Below are positions 34,599 through 42,271 of a stretch of 64,000 nt of DNA, one piece after another. The DNA is from Gammaproteobacteria bacterium (GTDB taxonomy: Bacteria; Pseudomonadota; Gammaproteobacteria; Nevskiales; Nevskiaceae): positions 1-64,000 of the forward strand of contig JAPLSB010000019.1 of the NCBI GenBank assembly GCA_026398875.1. Direction: 5' to 3'. Position 1 is the first letter of the stretch. Each line of letters begins with the position of its first letter. The notes under the pieces are model-generated. The model made no database searches. It was given only the letters and a program-made list of their open reading frames with translations, and was not told where the DNA came from. A program made the position numbers and the translations under genes.

Positions 34599-35648
34599 TC
34601 AGCCGGCGATCCGGTAACGGCGCAGCCGGCTGTAAAGGGTTTTCAGGCCGATGCCGAGCGACTCGGCGGTCTTGCGCTTGTCGCCCTGCTGACGGGCCAG
34701 CGCGGCGAGGATCAGTTCCCGCTCGACATCGGCCAGCGGCGTGCCGGCGGCGAACTCCAGCGCGCCGCCATCGAGCGGCAGACGCCGTGCCGATGTCGTG
34801 GCCAGGCCTGCCGGCGGGACCTCGTCAAGCGTGCTGTCGGCCAGGATGTGGGCGCGGCTGATCACGTTCTTCAGCTCGCGCACGTTGCCGGTCCACGGCC
34901 GCGCCTGCAGCTGCCTGAGGAAGCCGGCCGACATGCGCTTGTCGACGCGTGACGTGGCGTTGAGCTGGTCGAGGAAATGCCGCGCCAGCAGCGGAATATC
35001 GTCGCTGCGGACGTGCAGGCTCGGCACCCGCAGCGGAATCACCGCAAGGCGATACATCAGGTCTTCGCGAAAGCGTCCGTCGGCGACGTGGCGAGCAAGA
35101 TCGCGATTGGTCGCCGCCACGACACGGACATCGACGCGGATCGTGTCGGTGCCGCCGACGCGATGAAAGCACTGCTCTTCCAGCACCCGCAGCAGCTTGA
35201 CCTGCATCGCCAGCGGCATTTCGCTGACTTCGTCGAGGAACAGCGTGCCGCCGTCGGCACGTTCGAAGTAGCCGGGTCGCTGCCGGTCGGCACCGGTGAA
35301 GCTGCCGCGCTCGTGGCCAAGCAGTTCCGCTTCGATCAGCGTGGCCGCGATGGCACCGCAGTTCACCGCGACGAACGGCTTGCTAGCGCGCGGACTGAGC
35401 GCATGCACCGCCTGGGCAACGGCCTCCTTGCCGGTGCCGCTCTCGCCGATGATCAGCACCGTCGCGTCAGACACCGCAACGCGGCGGATCTGGGCTTCCA
35501 GCAGGTGCATCGCCGGGCTGTTGCCGATCAGGCCCGGCAAGCCGGCGGCAGCCGTCTGTGGCGGAGCGGGTCGCGATCCTGCGGCGTGCGCATCGAGCAT
35601 TCGGGTCGCGTCGAGTGAAGCGTCCGAAGTCGGGACGCGGCCGATCAT
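34599..35648 (-). CDS. sigma54-dependent activator without receiver domain
   Basis: 349 residues from ATG 35648. The AAA+ domain has Walker A GESGTGKEAVAQ near residue 65, the sigma54-contact loop HERGSFTGADRQ near residue 110 (a Ser variant of GAFTGA), Walker B GGTLFLDEVSEMP near residue 135, and the arginine-rich end RPWTGNVRELKNVISRAH. A Fis-type helix-turn-helix closes the protein (KRKTAESLGIGLKTLYSRLR). The first 45 residues are low-complexity and hold no receiver, so activity may be set by abundance or by another protein. It is divergent from the DUF883 operon, whose start region carries a sigma54-like promoter. An open frame to 36209 is antisense and rejected. Confidence 0.92.
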   Translation of the reverse strand: MIGRVPTSDASLDATRMLDAHAAGSRPAPPQTAAAGLPGLIGNSPAMHLLEAQIRRVAVSDATVLIIGESGTGKEAVAQAVHALSPRASKPFVAVNCGAIAATLIEAELLGHERGSFTGADRQRPGYFERADGGTLFLDEVSEMPLAMQVKLLRVLEEQCFHRVGGTDTIRVDVRVVAATNRDLARHVADGRFREDLMYRLAVIPLRVPSLHVRSDDIPLLARHFLDQLNATSRVDKRMSAGFLRQLQARPWTGNVRELKNVISRAHILADSTLDEVPPAGLATTSARRLPLDGGALEFAAGTPLADVERELILAALARQQGDKRKTAESLGIGLKTLYSRLRRYRIAG

Positions 35649-35745
35649 AGGCCGAATCGGCGATCGGTCAGATGAACCGGAAAATGGCGCCTGCGCGTGG
35701 CTGCGTCGATGCGATTGCCGCGCATGGCGGCGCGCCTTGGTCGCA

Positions 35746-35759
35746 GGCACGGCACCTGC
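35746..35759 (+). promoter_or_regulatory. sigma54 -24/-12 promoter for the DUF883 operon
   Basis: GGCACG-GCAC-CTGC matches the consensus GGCACG-N4-TTGC at 9 of 10 positions, with the required GG-N10-GC spacing. Predicted start of transcription is near 35771, about 80 nt before the first gene. It lies between the divergent activator gene and 35853. Activator half-sites were not resolved by eye. Confidence 0.65.
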
Positions 35760-35852
35760 GCCATGTCGATCACCGCCGGAAACCACGGCGACCGCCCCCG
35801 GCGCGACCTCGTCGCGCTGCTGCCGGAACCCCGCCTCAGGACACTCGAAACC

Positions 35853-36182
35853 ATGAACGAAAGCAGCCATCTCGATGCCGAACAGCTTGCCAACGGCCTT
35901 GCCCACAGCGCCCGCGAACTGGCAACCCACGCCGAAGAACTGATGCACAGCACCGCCGCGATCACCGGAGAAGGTGTCGCAGCGCTGCGCGGCAAGCTCG
36001 GCGAAAGCCTGCGCAACGCCCGCGAGCAGATCGGCAACGTGCAGAACGAAGCGACCCGGCGCGGCCGTGAAGCGGCACAGGCCACCGATCACTGGGTGCA
36101 CGACAAGCCCTGGCAGGCGATCGCCATCGCCACGCTGTTCGGTCTGGCGATCGGCTTCATGAGCCGCAGTTCGCGGCGCTGA
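35853..36182 (+). CDS. DUF883 / ElaB-YqjD family membrane-anchored protein
   Basis: 109 residues from ATG 35853. A long amphipathic helix (ARELATHAEELMHSTAA; GESLRNAREQIGNVQNEATR) is followed by a C-terminal membrane helix in KPWQAIAIATLFGLAIGFMS and an RRSSR-type basic end. In E. coli the paralogues YqjD/ElaB bind ribosomes or the membrane in stationary phase and are stress-induced. It is followed within 10 nt by the YqjE-like and YqjK-like genes, as in the E. coli yqjCDEK cluster. The sigma54-like promoter upstream suggests induction by one of the neighbouring activators rather than RpoS. That is an inference. Confidence 0.88.
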   Translation: MNESSHLDAEQLANGLAHSARELATHAEELMHSTAAITGEGVAALRGKLGESLRNAREQIGNVQNEATRRGREAAQATDHWVHDKPWQAIAIATLFGLAIGFMSRSSRR

Positions 36183-36190
36183 CCGGACGG

Positions 36191-36568
36191 ATGAACCGCG
36201 CAACGCCACCTTCGTTGCACGACAGTCTGCGACAGCTGCTGGCCGAGTCGGTCACCGCCAGCCACGGCCGGCTGGAACTGCTGATCTTCGAACTCGGTGA
36301 CGAGCGCGAGCGTCTGGGCCTGCTGCTGAAACGCGGTCTGGTCGTCGCGCTGGCCTGCTTCGTGGCGCTGCAGTTCGCGGTATTGCTGGTCGTGGCGCTG
36401 GTCTGGAACAGCGACTGGCGGATCGCGGCGCTGAGCGCGCTGCTGGCGGCGGCGCTGATCGCCGCAACGCTGGCACTGCGCTGGCTGCGTGCGACGCCGG
36501 ACAGCGCACTGTTCGACATCAGCCGTCGCGAGTTCGCACGCGACGGGCAGGGCATCGATCCAGCATGA
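36191..36568 (+). CDS. YqjE-family (holin-like) inner-membrane protein
   Basis: 125 residues. An N-terminal amphipathic part (LLAESVTASHGRLELLIFEL) precedes two membrane helices (GLVVALACFVALQFAVLLVV; RIAALSALLAAALIAATLAL). This is the YqjE / 'phage holin family' layout; despite the name it is not a lysis gene here, since no endolysin or phage gene is nearby. It lies 8 nt after the DUF883 gene and shares ATGA with the next gene (36565-36568), so translation is coupled. Confidence 0.85.
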   Translation: MNRATPPSLHDSLRQLLAESVTASHGRLELLIFELGDERERLGLLLKRGLVVALACFVALQFAVLLVVALVWNSDWRIAALSALLAAALIAATLALRWLRATPDSALFDISRREFARDGQGIDPA

Positions 36569-37023
36569 ACACCGCCACGGCCGAACGCGAACAGCAACGC
36601 AGCGCCTTGTTGCAGCGGATCGCGCTTGACCGCAGCGCGATCAGCCGCACGCTGCGCGAGTTGCGTCGTCCAGTGCAGACGCTCGAACGCTGGCAGCAAA
36701 GGGCCACCGAGTTGCTGGCCGCGCTGCCCGTGCTGCTGCTCGGCATCGCCGCAACCTGGGTGCTGCTGCGGCTGTTGAACCGCCGAAGCACCGGCGATGA
36801 CGCCAGCAACCGCGCAGGCAGCGCGAGCACCGTGATCCTCAGGCCGCGCCGCGCCTGGCTGCCGCTGCTGCAGCAACTGATCACCTGCTGGCGAATCGCC
36901 TTGCAGCTGTCGGCACTGTTGCGCGCCAGCGTTGCCGCCGCGTCGACGGCATTGCCGGTCGGCGACACCCCCGCCACATCGCCATCACGCAGGAGCGCCC
37001 ATGAACATCAAGCCGTCGTCTGA
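36565..37023 (+). CDS. YqjK-like membrane protein
   Basis: 152 residues. A charged helical N-terminus (ERRQQRSALLQ-type; RTLRELRRPVQTLERWQQR) leads to one membrane helix (LLAALPVLLLGIAATWVLLR). A second hydrophobic part follows (LLQQLITCWRIALQLSALLR). It is longer than E. coli YqjK (about 100 residues), with a low-complexity end. The last bases overlap the next small gene's start by 23 nt. It is probably a structural partner of the YqjE-like protein; its biochemical role is unknown. Confidence 0.75.
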   Translation: MNTATAEREQQRSALLQRIALDRSAISRTLRELRRPVQTLERWQQRATELLAALPVLLLGIAATWVLLRLLNRRSTGDDASNRAGSASTVILRPRRAWLPLLQQLITCWRIALQLSALLRASVAAASTALPVGDTPATSPSRRSAHEHQAVV

Positions 37024-37240
37024 ATCCGCAGTGTCCGCGTTCTGGCCGCTGCTGGCACTCGGCATGGTGGCCGGCAGCATCGCCACACTGGTGGTGTCGC
37101 GGCGCAAGACCGTGATCGCCAGGGAGCTGACGGTCGCCATCTCCGACTGGGAGAACGAAGGGGGATCGGTGGCGATGACGGCCGCCGAACGCGACCGGCT
37201 GAACCAGGCCGATGGCTCGGTCTTGCCGGCATCGTCCTGA
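37001..37240 (+). CDS. small single-pass membrane protein of the DUF883 operon
   Basis: 79 residues from ATG 37001, which has a strong AGGAG ribosome site at 36991. One membrane helix near residues 13-33 (FWPLLALGMVAGSIATLVVS) is followed by a positively charged patch (RRKTVIARE) and an acidic cytoplasmic part. No family was recognised. It overlaps the preceding gene by 23 nt in a different frame. The strong ribosome site and fit to the operon make it a probable real gene. It lies 79 nt before the NtrC-type activator. Confidence 0.65.
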   Translation: MNIKPSSESAVSAFWPLLALGMVAGSIATLVVSRRKTVIARELTVAISDWENEGGSVAMTAAERDRLNQADGSVLPASS

Positions 37241-37319
37241 GCCGCTCAGCGCACAGACGGACGTTGGTGCGGGAGCGCACACTGATCTGTCCTATCCGGA
37301 CCGACGCCTCCTGCTGCGC

Positions 37320-38684
37320 ATGGCCCATGTCCTGATCGTCGATGATGACGCCAACACCCGCGCCGCGATGACCGCGCTGGTCGAGGCGGAAGGCTTCACC
37401 ACCGCGGCTGCGCGGGACCTGCGCGAAGCGCATATCCAGCTGACGCGCCAGCAGCCGGACGTGATGCTGGTCGATCTGCATCTGCCCGATGGCGACGGCA
37501 TGGATCTGATCGAGGCGATCGACAACCGTGCGGCGACCGAGATCATCCTGATCACTGGCAATGCCAGCGTCGACACCGCAATCGCCGCACTGCGCGCCGG
37601 CGCTGCGGATTACCTGGTCAAGCCGGTCAACGTGGCGCGGCTGCGGGCCATCCTGTCGCGAGTACCGAAGGCATCGGAGCTGAAATCGCAGATCGGCGCG
37701 CTGCGCAGCGAACTGCGCCGGGCCGGCTACTTCGGGCTGATGCTCGGCAAGTCACCGGCGATGGGCCGGCTGTACGACCAGATCAGCCGCGTGGCACCAA
37801 CCGAGGCCACGGTCCTGCTGATCGGCGAAAGCGGCACCGGCAAGGAGCTGGCGGCGCAGACGCTGCACGAGATGAGCCGACGGCCCCGGCAGCCGTTCAT
37901 GGCAGTTAACTGCGGCGCCATTTCGCCGAACCTGATCGAAAGCGAGATGTTCGGCCACGAACGCGGCAGCTTCACCGGGGCCGATCGCCAGCATCGCGGC
38001 TACTTCGAACGCGCCAGTGGCGGCACGCTGTTTCTCGACGAGATCACCGAAATGCCGGTGGAGCTTCAGGTCAAGCTGCTGCGCGTGCTGGAAACCGGCC
38101 GCTTCATGCGCATCGGCACCGATCGCGAAGTGGAGACCGATGTCCGCGTGATCGCCGCCACCAATCGCGACCCGGAAGCGGCCGTTGCTGCCGGCAGCCT
38201 GCGCGCCGACCTCTACCACCGGCTCAACGTGTTCCCGATCGTGATGCCGCCGCTGCGCGAACGCGATGGCGACATCCTGCTGCTGGCCCAGCGCTTTCTC
38301 GACGAACTGAACCAGCGCCACGGCGCCGACAAGCGCTTCGGCCCGGACCTTGCGCCGCAGCTGCTGGCCCATCACTGGCCCGGCAATGTCCGCGAACTGC
38401 GCAACTTCGTGCAGCGCGCCTGGATCATGGGCGACGACATTCTCGACAGTGCCGGTCCGCTGGCGCTCGGGGCGGCAGCGGCTGCGGTGCCGGATGTCGG
38501 CGTCGTGCGCATCGAGATGGGAGCCTCGCTGGCCGATGCCGAAAAGCTGCTGATCCTGGCCACGCTCGCGAAGTGCGGCGGGGTTCGCAAGCACACGGCC
38601 GAACTGCTCGGCATCAGTCTGAAAACGCTCTACAACCGGCTCGACGAATACGGCCTGCAGGGCGGCGGTGCCCACGGTGGCTGA
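37320..38684 (+). CDS. NtrC-type response regulator, sigma54 activator
   Basis: 454 residues. The receiver domain covers residues 1-115 with acidic pair VDDD at 8-10, phospho-acceptor Asp in MLVDLHLPDGDG near 52 and Lys in YLVKPVNV near 102. The AAA+ domain has GESGTGKELAAQ near 168, the sigma54 loop HERGSFTGADRQ near 215, and LFLDEITEMPVEL. The Fis-type C-terminus (KHTAELLGISLKTLYNRLDE) binds enhancer sites. The architecture is complete. The hybrid histidine kinase at 39402 is the likely phospho-donor, as no other kinase of this type is nearby. It is convergent, with seven bases between, with the hemerythrin gene. It probably reads out from the DUF883 operon. Confidence 0.93.
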   Translation: MAHVLIVDDDANTRAAMTALVEAEGFTTAAARDLREAHIQLTRQQPDVMLVDLHLPDGDGMDLIEAIDNRAATEIILITGNASVDTAIAALRAGAADYLVKPVNVARLRAILSRVPKASELKSQIGALRSELRRAGYFGLMLGKSPAMGRLYDQISRVAPTEATVLLIGESGTGKELAAQTLHEMSRRPRQPFMAVNCGAISPNLIESEMFGHERGSFTGADRQHRGYFERASGGTLFLDEITEMPVELQVKLLRVLETGRFMRIGTDREVETDVRVIAATNRDPEAAVAAGSLRADLYHRLNVFPIVMPPLRERDGDILLLAQRFLDELNQRHGADKRFGPDLAPQLLAHHWPGNVRELRNFVQRAWIMGDDILDSAGPLALGAAAAAVPDVGVVRIEMGASLADAEKLLILATLAKCGGVRKHTAELLGISLKTLYNRLDEYGLQGGGAHGG

Positions 38685-38691
38685 GTGCCGC

Positions 38692-39228
38692 TCAGCGACG
38701 CAGCGCTTCGAAGGGCTCGACCGGCAGTTCGGCGGCCTGACCAAACCAGCGCGCCAGCTGTCGCTGCTGGGCATCGACGGCACGCGCCAGATCGGTGGTG
38801 TCCGGCGCCAGCGCTGCCAGCGGGGCGTACAGCTGCTGATCGGCTTCGGCGAAATGGCTGCCGGTGTATTCGGCAAGCGTGGCGAACAGCGCGTCACGAT
38901 GGCGAATGCGCACGTCGTCGCCGTGCAGCAGCGCGATCGCCAGGCGGATCACGTTCGCGGCCACTTCGGCGTCGTCGAGCCAGGCATCGGCATCCAGCCG
39001 CTGGCGGGCAAACGGATGCAGCAGTTCCTCCACGATCAGCAGATGCACGGTCAGCTGCGCGCAGCAGCGCGAACAGACCAGGCCGTTGTGTTCGTCGTCC
39101 TCGCGCAATTGGTAGCGCGCCGCCAGCGCCAGGATCCGGCGCTGATCGGCCTGCAGCCGCGCCAGTACGCCGGAAGGCGTCGCCACGATGCCCACAAGGG
39201 ATGTTGCAGCGGGGCGTGGTACCGGCAT
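38692..39228 (-). CDS. hemerythrin-like protein
   Basis: 178 residues from ATG 39228; a longer open frame to 39402 is in the wrong region. The four-helix layout with His/Glu positions fits the hemerythrin HHE family: HLLIVEELLHPFARQ near residue 70, HGDDVRIRHRDALFATLAEY near residue 118 and SHFAEADQQLYAPL near 142. Such proteins bind a di-iron centre and oxygen or act as iron or redox sensors. A CSRCCAQ cysteine cluster near residue 60 is unusual. A sigma54-like site on the same strand lies 37-50 nt upstream of the ATG. Confidence 0.75.
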   Translation of the reverse strand: MPVPRPAATSLVGIVATPSGVLARLQADQRRILALAARYQLREDDEHNGLVCSRCCAQLTVHLLIVEELLHPFARQRLDADAWLDDAEVAANVIRLAIALLHGDDVRIRHRDALFATLAEYTGSHFAEADQQLYAPLAALAPDTTDLARAVDAQQRQLARWFGQAAELPVEPFEALRR

Positions 39229-39264
39229 CGGCTTTCCTGTGAAGGGGGGCTCAGCGACTGCCGT

Positions 39265-39278
39265 GCAACTGCCATTCC
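39265..39278 (-). promoter_or_regulatory. sigma54-like promoter for the hemerythrin-like gene
   Basis: On the minus strand, GGAATG-GCAG-TTGC has the GG-N10-GC spacing and a perfect -12 TTGC followed by A. The -24 part matches 4 of 6 bases. Predicted start near 39254, 26 nt before the ATG. Weakest of the six sites listed. Confidence 0.45.
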
Positions 39279-39401
39279 TGCCGTCCGTGTCATTGCGCCG
39301 TCGCGACAGACCGCGCGGTGGACCGATTTGCCGGTCAGCCGTGCACCGTTGCCGATCGCCGTGGCGCAGGTTGTTGCGCGGCGTGTTGCGCGGGGGTGGC
39401 A

Positions 39402-41825
39402 ATGAATCGGGCCGTCGGTGGTCCGGATGGCGAACGCCAGTTGCGCCACGACGGTCGCCGCTTCCGGCTGCTGATCGGTCATCTCGACGACGTGTTCTGG
39501 AGTGCCGACCATCCGGGTGACGGCCGGCGCCAGTTCAGCGCTGCCTACGCCCGCTACTGGGGGCTCGGTGACGATCTCGAAGCGCTGGCGCAGACCCGCT
39601 GGATCGATCGGGTGATCGAAACGGACCGCGCTGCCGTGTCAGCGGCGTTCGCTGCTTTCGATGATGTCGCCATCGGCGACGGTGCTGCGCCGGTGCAGGA
39701 CAGCATCGTCATCGAATACGGCCTGCGGACGCCGAATGGCGAACAGCGCGTGGTGCGCGACCGCGGCTTCGCGGTACGTGACGAACGCGGCGTGGTGATC
39801 CAGGTGATCGGCATCGCCGAGGACATCAGCACGCAGCGACGCACCGAGCGGGCGCTGCGCGACAGCGAACGCGAACTGCGCATCGTCACCAGCGCGATGC
39901 CGATCGGCATTGCCCATGTCGATCGCGAGCTGCGCTACCGCTTCGTCAACAACGCCAATGCCGTCCAGCATCTCGGCAGCACCCCGCATGCCGTGGTCGG
40001 CCGGCGGCTGGTCGATGTCGTCGGTACAGCGACCATGGCGCTGCTGCAGGGCCGGATCGATCAGGTGTTGGCGGGCTGGACCGTCGATTTCGAAGTCGAG
40101 CTGCCACTGCCCGGCGGCACCCGCTTCGTTCACATCACGATGGTGCCCGAGCACGACGAGCGCAAGCAGGTGCGCGGCTTCATCGCGGTGACCGAAGACA
40201 TCACCGAACGCAAGCGGGCGCAGACGCTGCTGCATGCCCGCGAGCGCGAGTTCAAGACGCTGGCCGAGAACGCGCCGGATCTGATTGCGCGGATCGACAC
40301 CGCGCTGCGCTACCTCTACGTCAATCGCGCCTTCGAGCCGGCCTTCGCGCTGAACCGCGAGCACTACGCCGGCCGGCCGGCGGCCGAGCTGGGCTTCCCG
40401 GCCAGCTACATCGAGGCCACGACGGCGATCTTCCTGAAGGTCTTTGCCGGTGGCGGCGAGCAGTCGACGACGTTCTGCGTCCGCATCGGCGACGAACTGC
40501 GCTTCTATCTGGCGCGCGCGGTGCCGGAATTCGATGACCGGGCACAGGTGGAATCGGTGCTGCTGATCGTCTACGACGTCAGCGAGCGGGTACGTGTGGA
40601 GCTTGAACGCGACCGTCTGCTGGCCAGCGAACAGGCCGCGCGGGAACTGGCCGAACGGGCCACGCGCAGCCGCGACGATTTCCTGGCCATCGTTTCGCAC
40701 GAGTTGCGCTCGCCGCTGAACGGCATCCAGAGCTGGGCGCAGGTGCTGGAAAGCGTGCTCGACGCCCGCTCCGATGAACCGGCCGGCCTTGCGCGGCGCG
40801 CGATTGCCGGCATCAAGGTCGGTGTCGAACAGCAGGTGCGGATGATCGATGACCTGCTCGATGCCACCCGGATCATCACCGGCAAGCTGTCGCTGAGCCT
40901 GCAGCCAGTACGGCTGCGGCCGGTGCTGGCCGCGGCACTGGCCAGCGTGCGGGCCAAGGCCGACGACAAGGCGATCAGCATCAGCGCCGGCATCCGGCTG
41001 GACAGCGAAACGGTCGAAGGCGATGCCGACCGCCTGCAGCAGATCGTCTGGAACGTGCTGTCGAACGCCATCAAGTTCACGCCGCGCGGCGGTCATGTCT
41101 GGCTCGATGCCGACCGTGACGGCGGCCAGGCGGTGATCCGTATCCGCGACGACGGTCGCGGCATCGACGCCGATTTCCTGCCGCAGGTGTTCGAACGTTT
41201 CCAGCGTGACGAAACCGGCAACAGTCGCGGCCAGGATGGCTTCGGCCTTGGGCTGATGCTGGTGCGCCATCTTTGCGAACTGCATCGCGGCACGGTCACG
41301 GCCAGCAGCGCCGGGCGCGGGCAGGGTGCGGAATTCCTGATCACGCTGCCGCTGCAGTCCGGCAGCGGCAACGGGCCGGCAAGTCCGGCACCGGCGGCGG
41401 CCGTCGCAGCACTGCCGCGCCTCGACGGCATTCGCGTGCTGCTGGTCGATGATCACGCCGCATCGCGCGACGCGCTGGCCTTGCTGCTCGGCAATGCCGG
41501 TGCCGACGTCGAAGTGATGGGGTCGGGCGAGCAAGCAGTGCAGCGGCTGGCACGGCGCACGGCGGCACGCTGGCCGGACCTGTTGATCTGCGACATCGCG
41601 ATGCCCGGCCAGGACGGCTACGAGACGCTGCGCCAGTTGCGCAGCCAGGAACGGATTCGCGGGCTCGGCGCGCTGCCGGCCATTGCGCTGACCGCGCTGG
41701 TGCACAGCGATGACCGCATCCGCGCGCACGACGCCGGCTTCGACATGCACCTGTCGAAACCGGTGGCCATCGAGGAACTGATCGTCACCATCGCGGCCTT
41801 CGTGCGTCACCGCGAACGGCACTAG
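39402..41825 (+). CDS. PAS-domain hybrid sensor histidine kinase
   Basis: 807 residues, no membrane segments, so a soluble sensor. Three PAS regions: about 20-150 (ending VIQVIGIAEDISTQRR), 155-280 (FRGFIAVTEDITERKR-type end) and 285-420. HisKA has the phospho-histidine in IVSHELRSPLNGIQSWAQ near residue 430. HATPase_c shows NVLSNAIKFTPRGG and DDGRGIDADFLPQVF, plus GFGLGLMLVRHL. A C-terminal receiver has acidic DDH and phospho-acceptor Asp in LLICDIAMPGQDGYE near 735, with Lys in HLSKPVAI. It could feed the NtrC-type regulator at 37320; the PAS ligand is unknown. No clear own promoter was seen. Confidence 0.9.
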   Translation: MNRAVGGPDGERQLRHDGRRFRLLIGHLDDVFWSADHPGDGRRQFSAAYARYWGLGDDLEALAQTRWIDRVIETDRAAVSAAFAAFDDVAIGDGAAPVQDSIVIEYGLRTPNGEQRVVRDRGFAVRDERGVVIQVIGIAEDISTQRRTERALRDSERELRIVTSAMPIGIAHVDRELRYRFVNNANAVQHLGSTPHAVVGRRLVDVVGTATMALLQGRIDQVLAGWTVDFEVELPLPGGTRFVHITMVPEHDERKQVRGFIAVTEDITERKRAQTLLHAREREFKTLAENAPDLIARIDTALRYLYVNRAFEPAFALNREHYAGRPAAELGFPASYIEATTAIFLKVFAGGGEQSTTFCVRIGDELRFYLARAVPEFDDRAQVESVLLIVYDVSERVRVELERDRLLASEQAARELAERATRSRDDFLAIVSHELRSPLNGIQSWAQVLESVLDARSDEPAGLARRAIAGIKVGVEQQVRMIDDLLDATRIITGKLSLSLQPVRLRPVLAAALASVRAKADDKAISISAGIRLDSETVEGDADRLQQIVWNVLSNAIKFTPRGGHVWLDADRDGGQAVIRIRDDGRGIDADFLPQVFERFQRDETGNSRGQDGFGLGLMLVRHLCELHRGTVTASSAGRGQGAEFLITLPLQSGSGNGPASPAPAAAVAALPRLDGIRVLLVDDHAASRDALALLLGNAGADVEVMGSGEQAVQRLARRTAARWPDLLICDIAMPGQDGYETLRQLRSQERIRGLGALPAIALTALVHSDDRIRAHDAGFDMHLSKPVAIEELIVTIAAFVRHRERH

Positions 41826-41829
41826 CGCG

Positions 41830-41843
41830 GGCACGGCGGATGC
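41830..41843 (+). promoter_or_regulatory. sigma54 -24/-12 promoter for the BON lipoprotein gene
   Basis: GGCACG-GCGG-ATGC matches the consensus at 9 of 10 positions, preceded by G and followed by T, with exact GG-N10-GC spacing. Predicted start near 41855. It lies immediately after the kinase stop at 41825. Confidence 0.7.
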
Positions 41844-41862
41844 TCGATTGACCGGAGAAGGC

Positions 41863-41898
41863 ATGCCGCTGGCGTGCCATACCGGATGCTCGTCATGA
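41863..41898 (+). other. possible 11-codon leader ORF coupled to the BON gene
   Basis: ATG at 41863 follows GGAGAAGG and encodes MPLACHTGCSS. Its TGA (41896-41898) overlaps the BON-gene ATG (41895) as ATGA. The BON ATG itself has no good ribosome site, so translation may be coupled through this leader. Chance occurrence is possible. Confidence 0.35.
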
Positions 41899-42254
41899 AT
41901 CGAATCACCGCTGTTGCCGCATCGTCGCTGTCGCCGCGACTGCTCACCTGTGCCGCATTGCTTGCCATTGGCTTGCTGATGCTGTCGACCAGCGGCTGCG
42001 CCGCCACCCGGACCACGCAGAGCGCCGGCGAATACGTCGACGACGCGGCGATCACCACGTCGGTCAAGGCGGCCTTGCTGGCCGAGGACGACGTGAAGTC
42101 GCTGGACATCAATGTCGAAACCTTCCGTGGCGATGTCCAGCTCAGCGGCTTCGTCAACAGCGCGGGCCAGATCGACAAGGCGGTTGCCACGGCACGCCGA
42201 CAGAACGGCGTCAAGAACGTCAAGAACGCGATGCGCATCAAGACCGCTGACTGA
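41895..42254 (+). CDS. BON-domain lipoprotein (OsmY-like)
   Basis: 119 residues from ATG 41895; GTG 41874 and ATG 41886 are in-frame alternatives. A lipoprotein signal (LLAIGLLMLSTSGCAATRTT) gives a lipid-modified Cys near residue 35. One BON domain follows: DDAAITTSVKAALLAEDDVK, SLDINVETFRGDVQLSGFVN and QIDKAVATARRQNGVKNVKN. BON proteins such as OsmY and DolP bind phospholipids and protect the envelope under osmotic stress. It is preceded by one of the best sigma54-like promoters in the island and followed 17 nt later by a glycosyltransferase gene. Confidence 0.9.
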   Translation: MNRITAVAASSLSPRLLTCAALLAIGLLMLSTSGCAATRTTQSAGEYVDDAAITTSVKAALLAEDDVKSLDINVETFRGDVQLSGFVNSAGQIDKAVATARRQNGVKNVKNAMRIKTAD

Positions 42255-42271
42255 TTGCCCGGAGCACGGCA

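Noticed and set aside
36191-36568. Phage holin / prophage
   Set aside because: The YqjE family carries a 'holin-like' label, but no endolysin, integrase or tail gene is present; the context is the yqjD-E-K-type stress operon.
39363-39377. TGGCGCA...TTGC in front of the hybrid kinase, resembling sigma54
   Set aside because: The GG-to-GC spacing is 11 bases, not the required 10, so it should not be used by sigma54.
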